Part shown: piece by piece, positions 56,101 to 64,000 of the stretch
How the letters are laid out: each line of letters begins with the position of its first letter
Numbering within the stretch: the first letter of the stretch is position 1
Source: Diplosphaera chodatii
Taxonomy: Eukaryota > Chlorophyta > Trebouxiophyceae > Prasiolales > Stichococcaceae
Assembly (NCBI GenBank): GCA_032358165.1
Contig: JAALGY010000015.1
Coordinates: 1,860,001-1,924,000, forward strand
Direction: 5' to 3'
Length of the DNA: 64,000 nt
Translations under genes and position numbers: made by a program
The notes under the pieces: generated by a model
What the model was told of the DNA's origin: nothing
The model's database searches: none
Seen by the model: only the letters and a program-made list of their open reading frames with translations

Positions 56101-56173
56101 CAGCCTGTTTGTTGGCATATTCTTTTGGTACTTCAGGCAGCGAGATGTGATCAGTCAGCTACTTGCCAAGTAA
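53125..56173 (+). CDS. MFS transporter, ZIF1-like
   Basis: A 12-helix major facilitator resembling plant ZINC-INDUCED FACILITATOR proteins of the vacuolar or plasma membrane. The first exon is MSKSHSGTAANQSADLTWAE. Helix 1 to motif A reads LTLPFTIAVYMVRDWEG, then LTALGWGYLSDHIGRKPVVV (G-x3-D-x2-G-R-K). VMRCLPGLLNGITGALKTII, VIGSLLGGSLADP and VMDETLQK follow; the first half of the fold ends here as in ZIF1, where helix 6 is followed by an ETL motif. A cytosolic loop of about 200 Ser/Gln/His-rich residues lies between the halves. The second half includes FTVLGYGAIALLNTFLNE, LAGPLAFSGAVFLVYAAVGY, LVMLVPSTMLIPLSSLPPTG, GAVNGAGQMLASAVRGAAPA and a final helix ending FFWYFRQRDVISQLLAK. Substrate is not evident; ZIF1 itself carries nicotianamine and is linked to zinc handling. 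Confidence 0.8.
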
Positions 56174-56188
56174 GCTGCAGCCAAGTAG

Positions 56189-56210
56189 CTGCAGCCCTTG
56201 CGGGCTGCAG
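56189..56210 (+). terminator. Hairpin just downstream of the MFS stop codon
   Basis: Nine-base perfect stem ctgcagccc / gggctgcag with a ttgc loop, 15 bases after the stop at 56173. Stable in RNA, but eukaryotic genes do not need hairpin terminators, so a role in 3' processing is only a possibility. Confidence 0.35.
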
Positions 56211-57223
56211 TATGATGTTGTGTGCACACAACCTGCTATTTTACATGTATGTACAATGCAACAGTAGGCTAGCACAGCCATGCATTGCAGGTTTGGAGCA
56301 ACCTTGCACTCGGCATGAGACCAATAGGAGTTGATGATGTGCTTGCATCACCCTGCAATGCACAGAATGTTGCAGCATCGACATGCTCAGCCTGCACACC
56401 TCATGGTCTCCACGAAGCCATTCCGTGTCAGACCTTACGTAGACCCAGCGCATTGGCAACGTTTCCCAGCTGCAGATCACCTTGATGCTGCTATGTTAGC
56501 AGCCAGCTCTGCTGCTGGCATCGATGCAGCCTGTTGCTGTCGCTGTTGCGGGGCTGCCCCTGCAGCAGGTGCCGCCTATGGATACACAATTTGGGATCCT
56601 GCAGGCATTTGCAATCACCTGCGGCATTTGCGCCGCTTCATCGATTGCCGCATTTGCGATGTTCACATTATGGCGACACACATCCGGCTTTGCGCCGTAG
56701 TGGCTTGCCTTGGCCTGTGCTCGAGGCGCTGCCAGCGGTGCAATGTGCTGTGGCGTATCGGAATGTGTGCACACCTGCCTATGCTCCTGCTGCCATGGCC
56801 TGCAGCGAGGCACATAGTGAACCATGCGCACATAAACCAGCATCCAGAGTGAGCACGCCAATGAGCACACTGCCGATCATATTGTATCTCCTAGCAGGCC
56901 ATTTCAAAAGCTGGAGGCAGGATTGTCAGGCTGCGCACACCAGAGAGGCTCCATTGGCTGGCCAGCCAACCGTGGTCCTGTGCGTGTCAGGTATCTGGGC
57001 ATGTACAGCATGCTGCCAGTGGCAGCTTGGGCTCAACAATGGATGCCGCACGCATGGCAAGCACCCTACACGCACTGGCTGGGTGTGGGATCTTTCTGTT
57101 CGAGTCTTATCTGCAGCAGCAGCTAGACTGGGCGGATGACTGTATGGCAGCCTTGTCTTGGAAACTGCTCTGACGAATCTGACAGGGTGCTCTGGGTATT
57201 GGTAAGTTGTTGGTGATCAATGC
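56211..57223 (+). other. Unresolved stretch, possible small multi-exon gene
   Basis: Several open frames on the plus strand have membrane-like or well-formed segments but cannot be joined with confidence: MVSTKPFRVRPYVDPAHWQR from 56403, a hydrophobic helix (FGILQAFAITCGICAASSIA) near 56600, and a frame near 57020-57170 reading ARMASTLHALAGCGIFLFES and ending DDCMAALSWKLL with a stop near 57173. No family was recognised. It could be one small membrane-protein gene or simply 3' flank of the transporter and 5' flank of the next gene. Confidence 0.3.
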
Positions 57224-57601
57224 ATGTGGAGAATGCAATGCGTGTCGGATGGAATGCGAATCTGGAATCTGAAGCCACGGACGAGGTCAGTTCCAAGTCT
57301 CGGCCAAATGAGAGTGCTCACAAATTCGCCACTGCAACCGTCGGCTGCGGCGGGACCTGCTGCTGGGAAACATCATGAGTGTCGAAAGTCGAGAGTTCCG
57401 AAAGGAGCAAGCTCCTCGAGTGTCACTATAGCCGCTGACAGCTGCATGCCTGAGTCCGTGATCAGGAGAGCGGTTGCAATATCTTTGCTCTTGTCAGGCG
57501 CTGGGTTCCTGATTCGATCATCTGCTGTTGCTGCTGATCGGCGGGTTGCCGCATCACGCATCATCCCCCGAGATGCATTTGCCAGTGCACCACTCGCGTG
57601 A
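57224..57601 (+). CDS. Small ORF with possible thylakoid-lumen-type signal
   Basis: An intron-less open frame of 125 codons (an alternative Met at 57308 gives about 97). Near its C-terminus it reads ESVIRRAVAISLLLSGAGFL followed by IRSSAVAADRR. This is a twin arginine, a hydrophobic core and an A-x-A cleavage-like site, as in twin-arginine signals that route proteins into the thylakoid lumen. Upstream residues are Ser/Ala/Lys-rich, like a plastid transit peptide. Only about 20 residues follow the putative cleavage site, so either an exon is missing or this is chance. It stops 42 bases before the BRCA1-like start codon. No homologue recognised. Confidence 0.25.
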   Translation: MWRMQCVSDGMRIWNLKPRTRSVPSLGQMRVLTNSPLQPSAAAGPAAGKHHECRKSRVPKGASSSSVTIAADSCMPESVIRRAVAISLLLSGAGFLIRSSAVAADRRVAASRIIPRDAFASAPLA

Positions 57602-57617
57602 CAATTGATGCGCGACG

Positions 57618-57640
57618 CAACAAAACAAAACAAAACAAGG
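57618..57640 (+). repeat. (CAAAA)n repeat in front of the BRCA1-like start codon
   Basis: Three to four copies of caaaa/acaaa immediately before the ATG at 57643, giving an unstructured A-rich leader in GC-rich surroundings. May favour translation start; could also be slippage. Confidence 0.6.
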
Positions 57641-57642
57641 AC

Positions 57643-60100
57643 ATGTCGCCGCCTGAGCACTGCCTTGAGCGGATTGCGGAAGAGTTGAAATGCCCCGTTT
57701 GGTACGGCTGAGTCATGCGCTGCTATGCCAGACGAACATGCATATGCGTGGGTCCATATGGTACATCGTGCGTGTGAGGCTAGCATCAGATGACAAGCAT
57801 TATTTATCAAGCGCAGTTTTGTCACCATGATATGATTTGTGCTATATCCACAGCTTGGACGTCATGACATCCGGTCTGATATTTGCATTACATGCTTTAT
57901 CGTGTTTCACTCGCCTGCAGGCTGGCCTGTGTCAACGTGTTGGCTAGCAGGGCAGTAAAATCAGTGCTCCACTATGCAGGCGGGAAGGATCTTCATGACA
58001 TCATAACACTGCCTCAGCCGCTGCAGCCTGTGAGGCAAAATTTGCCAGCACGCACCCGCAGCCATTCAAAGCGGAAGGCATCCGGCATCTACGCCATCAC
58101 AGATGGCAAAGAGAACCTGGATGACACCCAGCACAGCCGCGTGGCGGCACCGGCAGCAGCAGCACCAGCAGCAGCAGCAGCAGCAGCAACAGCAGTGCTC
58201 CGGACATGCAAGCGGTCGCGGGCCGCCGCAGTGGAGGACGCTTCGGCAGCAGGGCCCGCCAAGTCCGGCGGCGCCTTGCAGACGGCAGGCCAGACCAAAG
58301 GCCGCCGTTCACCACGCCTAGCGGACTGGGCCTGTGGCGCCTGCACCTTATACAACACAGTGAGCGCCCTTTGCTGCAGCGGCTGCTCTAAGATGACATC
58401 GTGGTCACCAGTGGCTGCTAGGCTTGCATGAAGCAGGTGTCTAGTCATATACTAATGGTGCATAAGGACGCCGAGCAAAGCAGATGCCCTTCATGCAGGG
58501 GAGCGCGTCGGCGTGCGAAGCCTGCGAAACAGAAAAGCCTAAGCTGCAGGCGCAGTTTGCCGACCCGCCTGATGCACGCAAGAAAAGCACTGGCACAGCA
58601 GCCGCAGCCGCTGAACAGCAGCCACCGCAGGAGCGGGAGGCGCCGGCTGAGCGCCCGACAGAGCGGATTGGCGAGCGCCCAGCTGACGCAGATTGCGCAC
58701 CTTACACGCTTGCAACCCCGGCAGCTGTCGAGGTGCCTCGTTGGTCCTGCAGACTTCGAGGTGCCTACTGCTGAAGCCGGGAATGCTTATACTCATGGTA
58801 CATGCTGCTGAAATTTGAGATGCCACGGCAGCGGCGGCGAGCAGCTACCACTCAACAGATTGTTGCTGAACGAACCATACAGTGAATGGCAGCTGATACG
58901 TAACCGCAGGGCGGTGCCAAGCGGCCTGGGGCCGGCATGAAGCTGGTGCCGTCGGGCATGGATCCCGCGGGGAAGGCAGCCCTGCGAGAGTACGCAAGCC
59001 TCATTGGCGCAACGTACAGCAGGAAGTGGAATGATGGCGTCACCCATGTGGTCTGCAGCAGTGCGACGCGTGATGCTGTCCCAGAGTGCGTCTGCCGGTG
59101 GTGTCATCGAAGCAAGTTTTGTGCACATTGTCAATATGCAGGGTGAGTACCGCGCAGACGGTCAGGGACCATGCCGCATGCGATGGAGTAAATGCACAAC
59201 TGCTTCAAACGACCTTTCATCTCGTACGTACAGGCAGACACTCGAACTGATGATGGGGATCCTCACAGGGAAGTGGGTGGTGTCATCATCATGGCTGCCA
59301 TCGGATGGCTCCCCCACCATTGATGCGGAGGAGCCGCATGAGGTTTGTTGCCTGCATACAGTTGCCCCCATACACTTGCCCCCATACAGCATCCAAGTCG
59401 GTTTGCGGCGATTGCTGTTGCTGGCCATCTGTTGCAGCGAATGCCACCCGAAGTCTGAATCGACCTGCACAAATGTGACAGATGACAGGAGGCCCAGCCC
59501 TGGGGCGGCTCAGCATCGCTGCTGCACATCCGCCTTTGCTTGCGGGCTTTAAAGTGTTCCTGGCAGGTGAGAACAAGTGGTGGCACCTGCATCCCGTTTT
59601 CACCACCTCATGGGGTGGAGCTTCACCACAGGAGAGCTTTCAGTCTGCAAAGAACATGCCACGCTCGTCTTGAAGGCCACAGCCTAGCCGCTGCAGGCAG
59701 GTTTGAGAGCGAGCGGAGGGAGATGTATGCGCAAGCGCTGGAGAGAGCGGGGGCGTGCATGCTTCGGAAGAAGCCCGCCCAGGACAGCAGCACCATCAGC
59801 AGCTCCGCATCAACCTACGTCTGCCTGTACGACGAAGTGTACTGCACATGGGGTGAGCTGCCCAAAGCGCTGGCAGGCCGCGTAGCAGCATGGTCTACTT
59901 GTTCAGCACAGCTGCTGCATCTTACTTCTTGCATCGATGTAGAGATGCATGTGCACCGTGCAGGAGAGTACAAACAGACAGGAAACATATGGCGCGTGTC
60001 AACCGCATGGCTGTGGGAAACCGCATCAGCATACAAGGTGGCACCCCCGGAACACTATACGATGAAGTGGGTTGACCCGAATCCCTGGCCATATTGCTAG
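57643..60100 (+). CDS. BRCA1-like protein: partial RING, RanBP2 zinc finger, tandem BRCT
   Basis: The start MSPPEHCLERIAEELKCPVC, spliced (phase 2, TG|C) to LDVM, is the opening of a BRCA1/BARD1 RING finger. The remaining Cys/His pairs are not found in any frame up to 58000. A basic stretch (TRSHSKRKASG), a poly-Ala run from a CAG array and NLS-like KGRRSPRLADW follow. At 58324-58386, WACGACTLYNTVSALCCSGC is a complete RanBP2-type zinc finger (W-x-C-x2-C-x10-C-x2-C). BRCT 1 has KLVPSGMDPAGKAALREYAS with GVTHVVCS and TLELMMGILTGKWVVSSSWL. BRCT 2 has GPALGRLSIAAAHPPLLAGF with KVFLAG and ends VSTAWLWETASAYKVAPPEH, stop 60100. The BRCT pair and start point to BRCA1 or BARD1, repair proteins at damaged chromatin. 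An alternative is BARD1; no ankyrin repeats are present. Confidence 0.72.
58153..58195 (+). repeat. CAG array read as poly-Ala
   Basis: A near-perfect run of CAG triplets with one CAC and one CAA interruption. In the frame of the BRCA1-like protein it is read as GCA, giving Ala, not Gln. Confidence 0.85.
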
Positions 60101-60573
60101 CTAGCGGAGCAGTCACGAAGGATGCGGCCCAGACATTGGACATCAATGATGCCCTACAGCTGCTAATCAGATCACAAATGTTGAGTTGGATCAACGAGCA
60201 ACAAGCAACAAGTGTTGACTGGGCTGGCAAGTAATAACGTCTCTGCTGCTCAGGCTGGACAGCAAACGGCAGCTGTTGTCATCCAACGCTATTGCATCTT
60301 CATGCACCCTGCTTGCAACAAATAAAACACCAAACTGAGCAACAAATTTGCCCCAGCCAGAAATGTTGCTCTGAGTGAACGAGCAGATATCCTTGCCAAG
60401 ACTGCAGTGCCGTCAGTCTTGGTTCGTCGTTGGCAGACACTGCCTCAGCATCACACCTGCAAATCCTCTCGCTCGCCGCTTCACGTCGTTGCTTGCACCT
60501 CACGCTTGTCGATGGCTCGGCTTTCGCCGCCAGGCTCCCTGCCCATGCGCTCATCTACCCACTTCCTCGCTCA
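60101..60573. other. Convergent intergenic region, BRCA1-like / UbiA
   Basis: About 470 bases between facing stops. An open frame from about 60076 to 60232 (ending SWINEQQATSVDWAGK) looks almost protein-like but has an in-frame stop before it and no acceptable acceptor, so I treat it as 3' UTR. Confidence 0.45.
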
Positions 60574-61707
60574 TCAGACCACAGCCGCCAGCACAATCAT
60601 GCCGATTCCGATAGACTTCATCGAGTCGTCGATCGCTTTGCTGATCGTGTTCTTGTCAAAATTGCTGTTCCAAATGGACAAAACCGCCGCCACCACAGGG
60701 CTGGCCACAAAGAACACGGAAAGCATCGCCAGCGCTCGCACCATGCGCTCAGACGCCCACCCTGACGCCCATGCCCAGGCAAGGCCGCGGCCATGCAACG
60801 CCGTGTATGCCAGCAGGCTGCCTGATGAGGCGATGCACATGGCAGCCACCGCCAATGCAGCAGTGCGACCTGCCACAACTGGGATGGTTCGGACACCAGC
60901 CTCACGGTCGCCGACCACATCTGTGATGTCCATGAGCACCTCACGGTACATCAACCCCATGAAGAGAAAGGTGCACAAGGGGACGAGCCGCATGATGCCT
61001 GCGCGGCCCGCTCCAGCTGCGAGAGCCCCAGCAAGGGGAGACGCTGTGATGACAGCAGCAACTGTGGCATTCTTGATCCCAGTCAGCCGCTTCAGCAGTG
61101 GCGTGTACAGCAGCGTGGCTGCTGCACTGAGTGCGATGACAGTCCGCAGCAGCGGCTGCCCCATGAAGCAGGTAGCGAGCAGAACTCCGACGTACAGCAG
61201 GAAGCCGAACAGCAGCGCTCCATCTGGTGTGACAAGACCCCTTGGCAGCGGCTTCTGTGGCGAGTTGACTGAGTCTGCACCGGACCGGAAGTCAAAGTAG
61301 TCGTTCAGCACCATGGACGCTGCAGCCACGCTGCTGGACAGCAGGGACACCAGCCACACGGCTGGAGCACGCAGCGACAGCAGTGACCGCCCTGTGCTTG
61401 CCCAGGCGCCAAACAGCACAAGCATCATGGACGGCAGCAGGTTGATGGGCCGCGCCATCTCAATGTACGCCGAGGCACGCTGGCGTTCTGAGGAGCCTGA
61501 ATGCGGCAGCGGCTGCAGGCTGGGCGATGGCAGCGACGCCGCCGCATTGCAGACGGTTCGCATTCGTGCTGCACCATGGCGTGACAAGCTTTCTTGACCT
61601 GGCACGCCCGCGACGCGCTGATAAGCCGCAGGCAGTCGTGTCGGCAGGGGCTGACGCGGAGCAGCAGCTGTGCAGGACACGCCGGTCCGAGTAAGCGCGC
61701 TTCTCAT
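60574..61707 (-). CDS. UbiA-family prenyltransferase, probably plastid
   Basis: An intramembrane enzyme that transfers an isoprenoid chain to an acceptor. The coding region is intron-free, unlike every neighbour. Motif 1 NDYFDFRSGAD is at 61273-61305 and motif 2 (EVLMDITDVVGDREAG, D-x3-D-x2-GD) near 60898-60935; both Asp-rich motifs bind the diphosphate through magnesium. Around them are nine or so hydrophobic helices (ARPINLLPSMMLVLFGAWA; SLLSSSVAAASMVLNDYF; ALLFGFLLYVGVLLATCFMG; ATLLYTPLLKRLTGIKNATV). The ATG at 61707 gives about 377 residues with an N-terminal Ser/Arg/Ala-rich region suited to a plastid transit peptide; the frame stays open to 61893. It is not obviously chlorophyll synthase, HPT/HST, MenA/ABC4, COQ2 or COX10, so the substrate is unassigned. 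Confidence 0.82.
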   Translation of the reverse strand: MRSALTRTGVSCTAAAPRQPLPTRLPAAYQRVAGVPGQESLSRHGAARMRTVCNAAASLPSPSLQPLPHSGSSERQRASAYIEMARPINLLPSMMLVLFGAWASTGRSLLSLRAPAVWLVSLLSSSVAAASMVLNDYFDFRSGADSVNSPQKPLPRGLVTPDGALLFGFLLYVGVLLATCFMGQPLLRTVIALSAAATLLYTPLLKRLTGIKNATVAAVITASPLAGALAAGAGRAGIMRLVPLCTFLFMGLMYREVLMDITDVVGDREAGVRTIPVVAGRTAALAVAAMCIASSGSLLAYTALHGRGLAWAWASGWASERMVRALAMLSVFFVASPVVAAVLSIWNSNFDKNTISKAIDDSMKSIGIGMIVLAAVV

Positions 61708-62019
61708 GCCGGCTTCTGGCTCGCAGAAGCAAATGTATGAGACTCGCAACTCAATGAGCACCACTGTGACCTGCAAGTGTCGGCGTGCGGCATGGCGCCA
61801 AGTCTGCCAGCGCGCGGAAAAGCTGACATCAGCACGCCAAAACCCTGAGCTCAGGGGTTTGAAGGAGCGCACTGACAGCTGCGAGTGTGACACACAAAGG
61901 CGTTACCGGAACGGCCGCATGGGATAACGGAAAGCCCGCAACCCCCCGCCACACCCCGAGGCAATCACATGACGGGAGAACTGGTGTGTAGAGGGCTCCA
62001 CCCTGGCGCTGAGCGGATC
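61708..62019. other. Divergent intergenic region, UbiA / coiled-coil gene
   Basis: About 310 bases. The UbiA frame remains open over 61708-61893, so part of it could be coding if an upstream start is used. Nothing else recognised. Confidence 0.45.
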
Positions 62020-63995
62020 ATGAGCGTGTCGAAGGGGCCGGTCGGGCCGTTGTTGCCGGACAGGGTGCCGGACGGCCTGGCGCAAGCTGACATGCTGGTA
62101 GGTTGGTGCTTCTACGTTGCGGATCGACGGCGCTGCACTTGACGTCTATTCTGCGGCATCCATCGTCGCCTGTTCGTGAGTAGGGGTGTTGTGAGTTGGT
62201 GACAAAATGCTGACAGCCTTCCCACTGCAGGCCATGCTCGAGCGGGCAACCCTGGAAGCCAGCCACTTGCAGCATAGACGCGCTCTGGATGTCAAGCTGA
62301 TGCGGTTGCACCAGTCCAAGGCCTTCTTCCTGGAGGAGGTGGCTCACGCTGCACGCTGCCAGGCCCAGGTACGCGCTGACACTACTACAATGTTGCAGCG
62401 TAGCATGTCACCCGCATGACCGTTCTCGCAGAATGTTTGCGTCTCTTGTGCCCACCATCATCGTTGCTCATTGCCTCCCGCACCCCTGGCTGCGCTCAGG
62501 TGGGCGCCATGGTCAATGGCGGTGAACCACACGGCCTGGCGCTGTGGGAGGCGCGGCTGGAGGTTGAGCTGTGCCACCGGGCGCTTGCGTTGCTGCGGCT
62601 TCAGCTGTCCAGCGCGCAGGAGGACGTGGACGACCTGCAGGTCTGCAGAGCATTGCAACATGCTGCACCGTGTTTGGCCCATATCCGCATGCACAGCTCT
62701 TAGTGCAGTCCCTGACATCTGATTGCTTTGTGCTTTATGCAGTCGTCCAGTGCAGCCCTGCGGGTGGAGTACGAGAGCCAGGTGGCGGCCCATGCCGAGA
62801 CATGCGTCGTGCTGCAGGAGGCGCTCACAGCACGTGGCGCCACGGCAGCTGAGTCAGCAGATCTGCTGCAGCTGGTGGAACGGCTGCGTACAGCAGAAGC
62901 TCAGCTGAAGGTGAGCCCCAGCAGAAGCTAGAAGGGGGGCAACCGGACTCTACCACTGTCCGAATGTGGGACGCTCGCATGAGCTTGCTCAGTGCCGCCA
63001 GCTCTGAGGGCCAGCTGGGACACGGTGCCGATGCTCTGCAGGGGCGGGCGGCCTCGGCGGAGGCACGCCTCGAGAGCAGCATTGCCGCGCACGATGCCGC
63101 CGAGCGCACGGCTGAGGGCCTGGCGCAGGAGCTGAAGGACCACAGACAGGCTGCGCAGCAGTTGCTTGCTTCCGCAAAGGCCGAGATGGCAGGCAAACTG
63201 GCAGCCGCCAAGGCGGCGGCTGTGGAGCGGGCTGCGGTAGTCGAGCGGCGGGCCGCCGCCGCTGAGGAGTCTGCCAAGCTAGCCGATGGGCGGCTGGCGG
63301 CCATGCAGGAGCGCGCCCAGCTGGCCGAGGTGGGGCGGCACCGCCAGGCTGTGGCACCACGACCGTCAACGTGTGCCAGTCAGGCACCGTGGTGTCGATC
63401 GACTGCTGTGCTGCCAACCTGGCGCAAGCTTCCCCTCCGCATGCCGTGCAACATATGGGTGCTGGCGTCCTGCAGCTGCGTCTGCAAGAGCGGGGGAGCT
63501 TGGAGGAGGAGCGCCAGAAGCTGGCCAAGGAGCGTGCGACCATGTGCGAGAGCCTGTCACAGGTGACTCGCAGCCCTTGCCAGCAAATGCACTTAGATGC
63601 AACAAGTGCGCACCACGGACCCTGGTCTGTGCCTATTCAGGGCAAAGCCTGACTACATGAGCAGGCGCTGTTATATGCAAAGCCCAAAACCCTTGTGACG
63701 TGCCCTGCTGCAGGACCGCATGCATGTAGCAGAGGAGAAAGCACAGATTGCGGAGGCAGCCATGAAGGATAAGGTGCAGGCGGCGGAGGCAGCAGCAGCG
63801 CGGGCCGCTGCACGCCACACAGCAGCTGAGCAGCGCGCCTCCCGCCTGGAAACTGAGCTGGCTGCTGCGCTGGAGTCGGCCGCCGCCGAGGCTCGCCTCG
63901 CGCAGCGCCAGGTGCTGCTGATGCCTGCAGTGCCCGGTGCTGCGGTGACTCAGGCTGCCAGTCCGCAAGCAGACCTGGCTGCAGGCCCCTGGTGA
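62020..63995 (+). CDS. Coiled-coil protein of unknown function, possibly incomplete
   Basis: Exons fit as 62020-62097, 62231-62368, 62500-62640, 62743-62910, 63042-63329, 63476-63562 and 63714 onward. All are multiples of three, all junctions are phase 0 and nearly all end in CAG or AAG. After a short start (MSVSKGPVGPLLPDRVPDGL) the protein is almost entirely heptad-like, Ala/Glu/Arg/Gln-rich coiled coil, for example ELKDHRQAAQQLLASAKAEM, LEEERQKLAKERATMCESLS and EEKAQIAEAAMKDKVQAAEA. No globular domain, membrane segment or signal was seen. The last exon may splice at 63912 (CAG|gtgctg) and continue beyond the window, or read through to a stop at 63995. The composition suits a cytoskeletal, centrosomal or ciliary scaffold, but this is only inference. 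Confidence 0.65.
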
Positions 63996-64000
63996 TATCC

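Noticed and set aside
56534..57139. A 201-codon plus-strand open frame
   Set aside because: Composition is Cys/His/Arg-rich with no family match or heptad, membrane or domain pattern; it looks like a chance open frame in GC-rich DNA.
60076..60232. Extension of the BRCA1-like protein by about 50 residues ending DWAGK
   Set aside because: The frame is closed by a stop just upstream and joining it would need an intron of about 36 bases; BRCT 2 is already complete at 60100.

Overview
This window looks like a gene-dense piece of nuclear chromosome from a green alga (Chlorophyta; a trebouxiophyte-like alga is my best guess, but that is inference). The evidence is GC-rich DNA, very many short introns of roughly 50-200 bases with GT..CAG borders, small exons, heavy CAG/CTG triplet content read as poly-Gln or poly-Ala, and plant-type versions of several proteins: RMI1 with the second OB fold, a plant-like SEC5, a stand-alone SPX protein and a ZIF1-like transporter. 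No prokaryotic operons, CRISPR arrays, tRNA or rRNA genes, or recognisable transposons were found.

Layout, left to right. The window opens inside an aquaporin-family gene (+, 3' part). Then come RMI1 (-, genome stability), TAF1B/Rrn7 (+, RNA polymerase I initiation), exocyst SEC5 (-), PDCD2/TSR4 (+, ribosomal-protein chaperone family), a BSD-domain protein (+), an SPX-domain protein (+), RPB2, the second-largest subunit of RNA polymerase II (-), SUGP1-like SURP/G-patch splicing factor (+), ASPM, the spindle-pole IQ-repeat protein (-, 11 kb, the largest gene), WDR48/UAF1 (+), a dual-specificity-type phosphatase (-), a ZIF1-like MFS transporter (+), an unresolved 1.4 kb stretch, a BRCA1-like RING/BRCT protein (+), a UbiA-family prenyltransferase (-), and an unrecognised coiled-coil gene (+) that reaches or runs off the right edge.

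Most neighbours are arranged as divergent pairs (RMI1/TAF1B, SEC5/PDCD2, RPB2/SUGP1, ASPM/WDR48, phosphatase/MFS, UbiA/coiled-coil) separated by a few hundred bases, alternating with short convergent 3' regions. The genes are mostly conserved housekeeping functions (transcription, splicing, DNA repair, secretion, mitosis) and do not form one pathway. Three have homologues in DNA-damage biology (RMI1, WDR48, the BRCA1-like protein), but they are scattered and nothing shows they work as a unit.

The most unusual items are the BRCA1-like protein (apparent half-RING plus a RanBP2 zinc finger plus tandem BRCT), a GC-AG intron and absent MYND finger in the PDCD2 gene, a poly-Gln insertion inside the phosphatase fold, an IQ array of about 40 units in ASPM, an unassigned UbiA enzyme, and an unresolved ORF with a possible thylakoid-lumen targeting signal. 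I found no clearly new multi-gene system. All gene spans below cover introns; exon borders were placed by eye from reading frame, splice signals and family conservation.
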